Below, one piece after another: positions 57,610 through 64,000 of a DNA stretch of 64,000 nt. Each line of letters begins with the position of its first letter. Position 1 is the first letter of the stretch. Origin of the DNA: Rhizobium grahamii (GTDB lineage: Bacteria; Pseudomonadota; Alphaproteobacteria; Rhizobiales; Rhizobiaceae); contig NZ_CP043498.1 of assembly GCF_009498215.1 (NCBI RefSeq), positions 3,760,001-3,824,000 on the forward strand, written 5' to 3'. Below the pieces are notes generated by a model that saw nothing but the letters and a program-made list of their open reading frames with translations, had not been told where the DNA came from and searched no databases. The translations under genes and the position numbers were made by a program.

Positions 57610-59166
57610 ATGGCACTTTCGGCCAACCTTTTCCTGCGCCAAAGCCAGTCCCTGGTCATGACGCCGCAGCTGATGCAGTCGATCCAGCTGCTGCAGATGA
57701 CGCATTTCGAGCTGAACCAGTTCATCGCGCAGGAGGTCGAAAAGAACCCATTGCTCGAGTTTCCGTCAAATGACGCGGAAACGGGCAGCGATCGGATCGA
57801 GGACGATGCCTTCTCTCGCGGTACCGAAGAGCCGGGCGGCGATGAAGAGTATGATCGCCGGGCCGAAGTTCTTTCAGATGACTGGTCCGATCGGGCCGAT
57901 GGCGCCGGCGCCAGCCGCATGAGCGACGAGCTCGATGCAAACTACAGCAATGTCTTCCAGGACGACGCGGCGCCGCAACGGGCCGATGCGCCGGAACTTA
58001 TCAGCCAGTGGAAGTCGATGCCGGGGGCAGGCGATGCCGCCGAATCCTACGACCTCGATGATTTCGTCGCCGGCCAGGTGTCCCTTCGAGATTATCTCGG
58101 CCAGCAGTTGCCTTTCGTTTTGCCCGAGATGAGCGATAGGCTGATTGCCCAGCATCTCGTCGATCAGCTCGATGAGGCGGGCTATCTCCAGGGAGACCTG
58201 AAGGAAGCAGCCGAGCGCCTCGGATGTGATGCCTCAGACATGGAACGCGTGCTCGCAGCCCTTCAGACGCTCGATCCGCCGGGCGTCTTTGCTCGCAACC
58301 TCGCGGAGTGCCTTGCGATACAGCTACGCCAGAAGGATCGCTTCGACCCCGCGATGCAAGCCTTTGTCGGCAACCTCGAGCTGCTTGCACGGCGCGACTT
58401 TGCGACGCTGAAGCGGCTCTGCGGCGTCGACGAGGAGGATCTCCTCGACATGCTGACAGAGATCCGCCAGCTCAACCCGAAGCCCGGCAGCGGCTTCGAG
58501 GCGGGTGTATCCGAGGCGATCATGCCCGACGTCGTCGTCAGGGCGGATTCGACCGGCGGCTGGCTGGTGGAGCTCAATCCGGATACGTTGCCCCGTGTTC
58601 TTGTCAATCAGTCCTATTTTGCCAATGTGACCAAGAACGGCGAGGATCATGCCTTCCTCTCCGAGTGCCTGCAGAGCGCCAACTGGCTGACGCGCAGCCT
58701 GGACCAGCGGGCGAAGACCATCATGAAGGTGGCAAGTGAGATCGTCCGGCAGCAGGACGCTTTCCTGCTTCATGGCGTCGATTATCTCCGTCCGCTCAAT
58801 CTGAAGACGGTCGCCGACGCGATCAAGATGCATGAGTCCACCGTCAGCCGGGTAACGTCGAACAAGTACATGCTGACGCCGCGCGGGTTGTTCGAACTCA
58901 AATACTTCTTCACGGTTTCGATCGGTGCCGTGGAAGGCGGAGACAGCCATTCCGCCGAAGCTGTTCGTCACAAGATCCGGCTGCTGATCATGCAGGAAAG
59001 CCCGGATGCGGTTCTCTCCGACGATGATATCGTGGATATCCTGAAGAAGAGCGGCATCGAGCTTGCTCGCCGTACGGTAGCGAAGTATCGTGAAGCCATG
59101 AATATTGCTTCATCCGTCCAGCGTCGGCGGGAGAAGCGGGCCTTGGCAAAGGTCGCCGGTTTCTGA
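57610..59166 (+). CDS. rpoN: RpoN, RNA polymerase sigma-54 factor
   Basis: 518 residues from MALSANLFLRQSQSLVMTPQ, the normal start of region I (activator-interacting, Gln/Leu rich). An acidic, low-complexity region II spans about 50-120, then the core-binding domain, the crosslinking helix-turn-helix MHESTVSRVTSNKYMLTPRG, and the C-terminal RpoN box ARRTVAKYREAMNI that reads the -24 element. A start 8 codons upstream (57586) has a better-looking GGAGG but only 2 bases of spacing. Sigma-54 drives nitrogen assimilation and fixation genes, and acts with NtrC under GlnD/PII control. Confidence 0.94.
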   Translation: MALSANLFLRQSQSLVMTPQLMQSIQLLQMTHFELNQFIAQEVEKNPLLEFPSNDAETGSDRIEDDAFSRGTEEPGGDEEYDRRAEVLSDDWSDRADGAGASRMSDELDANYSNVFQDDAAPQRADAPELISQWKSMPGAGDAAESYDLDDFVAGQVSLRDYLGQQLPFVLPEMSDRLIAQHLVDQLDEAGYLQGDLKEAAERLGCDASDMERVLAALQTLDPPGVFARNLAECLAIQLRQKDRFDPAMQAFVGNLELLARRDFATLKRLCGVDEEDLLDMLTEIRQLNPKPGSGFEAGVSEAIMPDVVVRADSTGGWLVELNPDTLPRVLVNQSYFANVTKNGEDHAFLSECLQSANWLTRSLDQRAKTIMKVASEIVRQQDAFLLHGVDYLRPLNLKTVADAIKMHESTVSRVTSNKYMLTPRGLFELKYFFTVSIGAVEGGDSHSAEAVRHKIRLLIMQESPDAVLSDDDIVDILKKSGIELARRTVAKYREAMNIASSVQRRREKRALAKVAGF

Positions 59167-59217
59167 GGGTCCGGCATTGCGTTTTGTGCGCGTACTCCTG
59201 TGTAAATTGAGCTCTTG

Positions 59218-59246
59218 TTGACTTTTTGGTAACTTCTGGATAGAAG
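59218..59246 (+). promoter_or_regulatory. Putative promoter for hpf-ptsN
   Basis: TTGACT, 17-base spacer, TAGAAG, in the 249-base gap between rpoN and hpf. The -35 is good and the -10 moderate. The rest of the gap is unremarkable. Confidence 0.4.
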
Positions 59247-59415
59247 CCGCCGCGATCGACGCTGTCGGCAGCGTTAGAGGTTATCCCCATCATCCTCAGG
59301 GCGCGTATAGCCGAGAACTTCGGCCGATCTTGCTCGGGATCGCGTGAAGTGCTTGGATGAGGATGAGCCTTGGCGTAAACTGGTACTCGCAAACCACCAT
59401 AAGAAGGGAAACTCC

Positions 59416-59991
59416 ATGAGTGTGCGTGTAGCCGGTAAACATATGGAAATTGGTGACTCCTTCCGTCAGCGGATCGAAGACCAAATAGATGTAGCCGTCA
59501 CGAAATACTTCGACGGAGGGTATTCTGGCCAGGTAATCGTCGAGAAATCGAACGTCCGCTTTTCCGCAGATTGCAAGCTTCACCTCGATAGCGGTGTCGT
59601 TCTGCATGCCGCCGGAGAAGCAATGGATCCGCAGCCGGCGTTTGACGCTGCTTTCTCAAGAATCGAGAAGCGGCTTCGCCGGTACAAGAGGAAACTCAAG
59701 GATCACCATGCGGGCAACCATTCGAATGGTTTTGCAGAGGTTGCCTACACCGTGATGGACGCCGTGCCGGATCACGAGGATGAGGTTCCCGACGACTTTG
59801 CGCCAGCCATCGTGGCGGAAAGCACGAAGCAATTGAAGACCATGTCCGTTGCGACCGCCGTGATGGCGCTCGACATGACGGATGAGCCGCTGCTGCTGTT
59901 CCGCAGCCCCGGCAAGGACCAACTTAACATCGTTTACCGTCGGCACGACGGCAACATTGGCTGGATAGACGCAGCCAACATCAAAGGCTGA
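59416..59991 (+). CDS. hpf: Hpf, long-form ribosome hibernation promoting factor
   Basis: 191 residues. The N-terminal S30AE domain (SVRVAGKHMEIGDSFRQRIEDQI ... RIEKRLRRYKRKLKDHH) binds the 30S decoding site. After a linker, the C-terminal dimerisation domain (SVATAVMALDMTDEPLLLFRS) makes it the long form that forms 100S ribosome dimers in stationary phase. The start is fixed by the domain and AAGGGAA upstream; a longer frame reaches 59344. Placed between rpoN and ptsN as in most proteobacteria. Confidence 0.93.
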   Translation: MSVRVAGKHMEIGDSFRQRIEDQIDVAVTKYFDGGYSGQVIVEKSNVRFSADCKLHLDSGVVLHAAGEAMDPQPAFDAAFSRIEKRLRRYKRKLKDHHAGNHSNGFAEVAYTVMDAVPDHEDEVPDDFAPAIVAESTKQLKTMSVATAVMALDMTDEPLLLFRSPGKDQLNIVYRRHDGNIGWIDAANIKG

Positions 59992-60056
59992 GATTGAGGC
60001 GAGGGGCGGCAGATAGCCTGCCGCTCCCCCGGTTCTCGGCGCAAAAGGAAGAAGAA

Positions 60057-60521
60057 ATGGCATTGGCAGATCTGCTGCAACAAAATGCGATCATTCCCGC
60101 ACTCAAAGTAAATTCCAAGAAGCAGCTTCTCCAGGAATTGGCGGCCAAGGCATCTAAGGTGACCGGGCTTTCCGAGCGCGAGATTTTCGACGTTGTCCTG
60201 CAGCGCGAGCGGCTTGGCTCGACCGGAGTGGGCAACGGCATTGCTATCCCTCACGGCAAACTGGCAAGCATCCATTCCATCGTCGGGATTTTTGCGCGAC
60301 TCGATCAGCCGGTCGATTTTGAGGCTCTGGATGACCAGCCTGTCGATCTGGTGTTCCTGCTCTTGGCGCCGGAAGGCGCCGGCGCGGATCACCTGAAGGC
60401 GCTGTCGCGCATCGCGCGCGTACTGCGCGATCATGATCTGGTCGCCAAGCTGCGCGCTACGGATTCCGCATCGGCGATCTACGCCTTCCTGAACGAAGAG
60501 CAGACGTCGAACGCCGCCTGA
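60057..60521 (+). CDS. ptsN: PtsN, EIIA-Ntr component of the nitrogen phosphotransferase system
   Basis: 154 residues, PTS EIIA type 2 fold. The phosphorylated His66 is in GNGIAIPHGKL and the conserved LLLAPEGAGADHLKALSRIARVL follows. EIIANtr reports the phosphorylation state of PTS-Ntr and affects K+ uptake, carbon storage and ABC transport in rhizobia. A 7-bp hairpin (60006-60024) lies between hpf and this gene, which may lower its expression relative to hpf. Ends at a perfect terminator. Confidence 0.94.
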   Translation: MALADLLQQNAIIPALKVNSKKQLLQELAAKASKVTGLSEREIFDVVLQRERLGSTGVGNGIAIPHGKLASIHSIVGIFARLDQPVDFEALDDQPVDLVFLLLAPEGAGADHLKALSRIARVLRDHDLVAKLRATDSASAIYAFLNEEQTSNAA

Positions 60522-60541
60522 TAACAGGCAGATTTAAAAGA

Positions 60542-60573
60542 AAAGAGGCGCCCGAGCGATCGGGCGCCTCTTT
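60542..60573. terminator. Bidirectional rho-independent terminator of ptsN and the chemoreceptor gene
   Basis: Perfect 14-bp stem AAAGAGGCGCCCGA - GCGA - TCGGGCGCCTCTTT, followed by TCTTT on the plus strand and by a T-rich run on the minus strand, placed between two convergent genes. Confidence 0.9.
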
Positions 60574-60596
60574 TCTTTATTGGGTGGCGACTGGGA

Positions 60597-62942
60597 TCAG
60601 AATTCTTCCCAGTTGTCCTGTGCAAGCGCTGCGTTGCCGTGCGTTTGAGCGACGGCCGCGCGACGGGGTGCCGGTGCAACTGCCCGCTGGTAGCTCGGCG
60701 CCGAGACGGACGGTGCCCGCATCTGCTGGGCGGTGGAGCGCAAAGCCGCACCGTTGCTGGAGCCGGCGACGCGGAAGCGCATGACCAGCTGCTTTAGTGT
60801 CTGAGCTTCGTCGTTCAGGGTCACGCTGGCTGCGGTGGTCTCTTCGACCATCGCCGCGTTCTGCTGTGTCACCTGGTCCATCTGGTTCATGGCCTGGTTG
60901 ATTTCCTTGAGGCCGATCGCCTGTTCGCTGGCGGAGGCGGAAATCTGACGGATCAGGCTGTTGATGCCCATGACCTGCTCGGAGATCTTGTGCAGCGTAT
61001 CGCCTGCGCGACCGACGAGATCCACGCCTTCCTTCACCTGCGATGCAGATGTGTTGATCAGCGTCTTGATCTCCTTGGCGGCATTCGCGGAACGCTGCGC
61101 AAGTTCACGAACTTCCTGCGCGACAACCGCAAAGCCCTTGCCCGCTTCGCCTGCACGCGCAGCCTCGACGCCCGCGTTGAGAGCGAGAAGGTTGGTCTGG
61201 AACGCGATATCGTCGATGACGCCGATGATGCGCGAGACCTCGGTGGAGGACTGCTCGATGCCGTGCATGGAGGAGATGGCCTTTCGAACCACTTCACCGG
61301 ACTTTTCGGCATCTTCACAGGCATGGTTGACGTTATCGGCGGCAGTCCGTGCGTTTTCGGCGCTGGAGTTGACCTGCGCGGTCAGCTCGTTGAGGGCTGC
61401 TGCAGTCTCTTCCAGGCTTGCAGCCTGCTGCTCGGTGCGCTTGGCGAGATCCGAGGCGCTGCCGCTGATTTCGCTGGTGCCGGATCCGATGTTCACGACG
61501 CTCATGTTCATCGTGTTGATCGTTTCCTCAAGGCTTGCGAGAGCCGCGTTGAAGTCCTGCTTCAGTTTCCCGTACTCGCCGGGGAACTCCTCGCTGATAC
61601 GGTGGCTGAGATTGCCCTGCGACAGCTCGGACAAGCCCGCGCCGACAATCGAAACGATGTGGCGCTGTAGGTTTACCGACTGCTGACGCTCGGATTCCGA
61701 GCGACCGCGTTCGGCTTCCGCCGCGTCGCGCTGGTTGTTGGCTTCGGCCTCGAGGCGCTGCGTGTTGGCAAGCGCGAAGCGGAAGCCTTCCAGGGCCTTG
61801 GCGACCGAGCCGATTTCGTCGGCACGATCCTGACCTTTCACCGGCTGCTCGTAGCGTCCGTCGCTCAGAGCACGCACGCTGGAGACAAGGCCGCCGAGCG
61901 GCAGCTGAACCAGGGAGCGGACCGCGAGGTAGAGAGCGACCATGACGGCGGCGAGAACGAGGATGCCTGCCACGACCATCATGAAGGTCTGGTCCTGAAC
62001 CGGAGCGTTGATGGCGCTGTGTGGTACATCGACGAGGATCACCCAGCTGGCGTTCACGTCCGGCAGTGCGAAGGGATAGACGACGCGATCGAAGGGTTCA
62101 AAGCCATCGAAGGTGAGATCCTTGACGACGGCAGGCTGCAGCGAGTTCAGCGCGCTCTTGATCGAAGCGAGGCCTTCGCCGTCGTAGTCCTTCATCGAGA
62201 GGTCGGCCTTCGGCGCGACGATCCACTTGCCCGTCTGGGACAGCAGGGTGACGCGGCCGGTGCCGAAGGGGTGCAGTGTCGAGAGCTTGTCGCGCAGCGA
62301 CTTCAGCGAGATGTCGACGCCACTGACGCCGACCAGCTTCCCGCCGGACATGACGGGATAAGCGATCGAGGTCATCGCCGTGTTTTCACCGGTCGTCGTC
62401 TCGGCGTAAGGCGGCGAAAGCGCGCCCTTCTTGCTCTGCGCGGCGAGGGAGTACCATTCGGCCTTGTAGTCGGAATCGAAGGTCGAGAAGGTGAAGCCAC
62501 CGTCCTTCTTCTTCGTCCAGTATGGGTTGAACGTGCCATCCTTGGCCGAACCGAAATCGACCTTGCCGGCCATCGTCGGCGACTGGCCGTCGAAGCCGTT
62601 CGGTTCCTCGGCAAACCAGCTGCCGAATGCGAACTGGTTGCGTTCGACGTTGGCCTTCAGCATGTCGACGACCGACTTGCGGTCGAGATACTTGCCTTCG
62701 TGGCCTCGGCTGATCGTGCCGGCCATCGAGCGAGCGGCGCCGGCGAGTTCGCCGACGGAAGAGGCGACTTCGTTGGCGATCGACTTCGCCTCGAGGTTTG
62801 CTTGGTCCATCGTCAGTGTCTGAACGCGGCTGCGCGTCTCACCGATCAGGAAAAAGTTGGAAACGAGAAGAACGAGTGCAATCGAAATGCCAGTGATGAG
62901 GATAAGCTTAGCCGCAAGCGACTTCATGCGAAAAATGAACAT
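60597..62942 (-). CDS. Methyl-accepting chemotaxis protein with dCache sensor
   Basis: 781 residues. Membrane helix 1 (LILITGISIALVLLVSNFFLI), a large periplasmic double-Cache sensor (about 40-300, with DYKAEWYSLAAQ ... YAETTTGENTAMTSIAYPV ... GVSGVDISLKSL), helix 2, HAMP, and the signalling hairpin with the tip FQTNLLALNAGVEAARAGEAGKGFAVVAQEVR. The C-terminal pentapeptide NWEEF matches the CheR/CheB tether. The Arg of the usual amino-acid Cache motif (RxWY) is Ala here (AEWY), so the ligand is probably not a typical amino acid. ATG 62942 follows CGAGGAAA; another ATG is 5 codons inside. Confidence 0.92.
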   Translation of the reverse strand: MFIFRMKSLAAKLILITGISIALVLLVSNFFLIGETRSRVQTLTMDQANLEAKSIANEVASSVGELAGAARSMAGTISRGHEGKYLDRKSVVDMLKANVERNQFAFGSWFAEEPNGFDGQSPTMAGKVDFGSAKDGTFNPYWTKKKDGGFTFSTFDSDYKAEWYSLAAQSKKGALSPPYAETTTGENTAMTSIAYPVMSGGKLVGVSGVDISLKSLRDKLSTLHPFGTGRVTLLSQTGKWIVAPKADLSMKDYDGEGLASIKSALNSLQPAVVKDLTFDGFEPFDRVVYPFALPDVNASWVILVDVPHSAINAPVQDQTFMMVVAGILVLAAVMVALYLAVRSLVQLPLGGLVSSVRALSDGRYEQPVKGQDRADEIGSVAKALEGFRFALANTQRLEAEANNQRDAAEAERGRSESERQQSVNLQRHIVSIVGAGLSELSQGNLSHRISEEFPGEYGKLKQDFNAALASLEETINTMNMSVVNIGSGTSEISGSASDLAKRTEQQAASLEETAAALNELTAQVNSSAENARTAADNVNHACEDAEKSGEVVRKAISSMHGIEQSSTEVSRIIGVIDDIAFQTNLLALNAGVEAARAGEAGKGFAVVAQEVRELAQRSANAAKEIKTLINTSASQVKEGVDLVGRAGDTLHKISEQVMGINSLIRQISASASEQAIGLKEINQAMNQMDQVTQQNAAMVEETTAASVTLNDEAQTLKQLVMRFRVAGSSNGAALRSTAQQMRAPSVSAPSYQRAVAPAPRRAAVAQTHGNAALAQDNWEEF

Positions 62943-63161
62943 GGTTTCCTCGGGGGAAGGATGCGTCGGCCGGTGCATTCACCGACGCAGAGACGGAAGC
63001 CCGCCCCTTCATGGAGCAGCCGTAAGGAATGCCCGATCCTTTGAGGAAGGTCTGGCGATCACCCGAAACATCGCCAGAAATCTATTAAATTTGAATGAAA
63101 TGCCATCAAATTCCATGGGCCGAGATCGTCCGCGCAGCGAAATGTCGCGGCGGCGACGGCG

Positions 63162-64000
63162 CTATAGTTCCTTTGCGACGTCGTCGCTCAGGGGGATGGA
63201 AGGCTGTGCGCCCTGCTTCAGGCAGGCGAGCGAACCGGCAACGGCTGCGCGCCGAAGAGCAGTCTCGAAATCGAGCCCCTCGTCCAGGCTGGCGGCGAAA
63301 TAGCCACAGAAGGTGTCGCCCGCGCCCACAGTGTCCACCGGCTCGATCTTCAGACCCTTGGCCTTGAACAGATGGCCGTCGCGTATGGCGATCACGCCAT
63401 CGGCGCCGAGCGTGACGATCAGCGTCTGGCCGGTCTCGCCGTTCAGCCGTTTCAGCGCTGCCTCGCGTTCACCGGCGTTCATGCCGTCCTGTCCGGCCAA
63501 CCGTTCGAATTCCGTCTCGTTGGCGATGACGATATCGGCAAGGCGCCCGAGGCGCGGTGCGTCGGCGATCAATGGTGCAAGGTTGAGGACTGTCGTGATG
63601 CCCTTCGATTTTGCGCGGGCGAGCGCCTGCTCGACGGCTGGAACAGGGACTTCCAGCTGGAGCATGAGAGTATCGCCCTTCTGCATCGCATCGACAGCGG
63701 CATCGGCGTCCTTCGCCGTGACTGTGCCGTTGGCACCTGGTACGACCGCAATCATGTTCTCGCCATCGCCGCCGACAAGGATAAGGGCGGTTCCGGTCGG
63801 CTGCTCCACATGCTTTACGCCGTCAAGCGTCGCTCCGGCGTCCTTCAGGAGTTCCAAAGCGGGCTCCGCAAAGTTATCGCGACCAACAGCGCCGGCCATC
63901 AGCACAACGCGGCCCGCTCGACGCGCTGCCAGTGCCTGGTTGGCGCCCTTGCCGCCTGCGGCGGTGGAAAAGCCATTGCCGGCGACGGTCTCGCCCGGCT
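63162..64000 (-). CDS. rbsK: Ribokinase, N-terminus cut by window end
   Basis: 279 residues are present and the reading frame is open to the right edge. PfkB-family signatures: AAGGKGANQALAARRAG (substrate region), a central VLMAGAVGRDN, and VDTVGAGDTFCGYFAA with the catalytic Asp. RbsK phosphorylates ribose to ribose 5-phosphate; other PfkB sugar kinases share the fold, but the GGKGANQA motif favours ribokinase. Neighbouring ribose transport genes may lie beyond the window. It is minus strand, upstream of the chemoreceptor gene; about 220 bases between them contain nothing recognised. Confidence 0.88.
   Translation of the reverse strand, partial: PGETVAGNGFSTAAGGKGANQALAARRAGRVVLMAGAVGRDNFAEPALELLKDAGATLDGVKHVEQPTGTALILVGGDGENMIAVVPGANGTVTAKDADAAVDAMQKGDTLMLQLEVPVPAVEQALARAKSKGITTVLNLAPLIADAPRLGRLADIVIANETEFERLAGQDGMNAGEREAALKRLNGETGQTLIVTLGADGVIAIRDGHLFKAKGLKIEPVDTVGAGDTFCGYFAASLDEGLDFETALRRAAVAGSLACLKQGAQPSIPLSDDVAKEL

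Noticed and set aside
1..64000. CRISPR array, prophage, insertion sequence, toxin-antitoxin or secretion cluster
   Set aside because: No regularly spaced repeats, transposase or phage proteins were seen. Gene content is core chromosomal with a small accessory patch at 9-12.6 kb.

Overview
This 64 kb window is the chromosomal backbone of an alphaproteobacterium in the family Rhizobiaceae (Rhizobium/Agrobacterium/Ensifer group). The assignment rests on GC-rich, densely packed genes; a rhizobial DnaA; a ROSE RNA thermometer in front of an Hsp20 gene; ornithine-lipid genes (olsA, olsB); a PraR-type regulator; a Fur-family protein of the Mur type without the usual CxxC; and the blocks mutS-glnD-murJ-trpS and lptC-lptA-lptB-rpoN-hpf-ptsN. 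I saw no rRNA, tRNA, CRISPR array, insertion sequence or prophage. The ends cut an MFS transporter (left) and a ribokinase (right).

Layout. 1-9 kb: end of an MFS transporter, a VOC protein, ubiB and ubiE (ubiquinone), mutM (base-excision repair), enoyl-CoA hydratase, rpsT, then a long regulatory region with a dense cluster of GANTC (CcrM) sites ahead of dnaA, and a frameshifted saccharopine-dehydrogenase-like gene. 9-12.6 kb is the most accessory stretch: an FhuF-like ferric reductase, a LysR regulator, an EamA transporter and an AAC(6')-like acetyltransferase. 12.6-20 kb: hemW-rdgB-VOC-rph facing hrcA, a frameshifted GFA-family gene, grpE, a nucleoside hydrolase and the heat-shock unit hsp20-DUF1150.

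20-34.6 kb is almost entirely minus strand: praR-metK-trmB (metK carries a frameshift), lnt, corC-ybeY-phoH-miaB, olsA, the Fur/Mur regulator, tsaB-rimI, a NifU-type Fe-S scaffold, a universal stress protein, a cupin, trpS and a VOC protein. 35-43 kb: a small secreted M15-like protein, then mutS - small unknown gene - glnD - murJ. 43-55 kb: the malic enzyme tme, olsB behind a Pho-box-like site, a hybrid histidine kinase, lspA, two RNA methyltransferases, coxG-like and GNAT genes, an HtrA-like protein with all three catalytic residues replaced, a LapA-domain protein, ihfB and sppA. 55-64 kb: lptC-lptA-lptB-rpoN-hpf-ptsN, a chemoreceptor and rbsK.

Themes. Envelope biogenesis is well represented (lnt, lspA, olsA/olsB, lptABC, murJ, sppA), as are nitrogen and carbon control (glnD, rpoN, ptsN, tme) and the heat-shock response (hrcA, grpE, hsp20 with thermometer). 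Three genes (saccharopine-DH-like, GFA, metK) are each broken by loss of one G:C pair in or beside a short G/C run. Because metK is normally essential, base-level sequence error is the most economical explanation for all three. I found no clear new multi-gene system. The observations most worth following are the GANTC cluster upstream of dnaA, the inactive HtrA-like protein, the palindrome upstream of metK, the ROSE thermometer, the Pho-box-like site at olsB and the AAC(6')-like gene.
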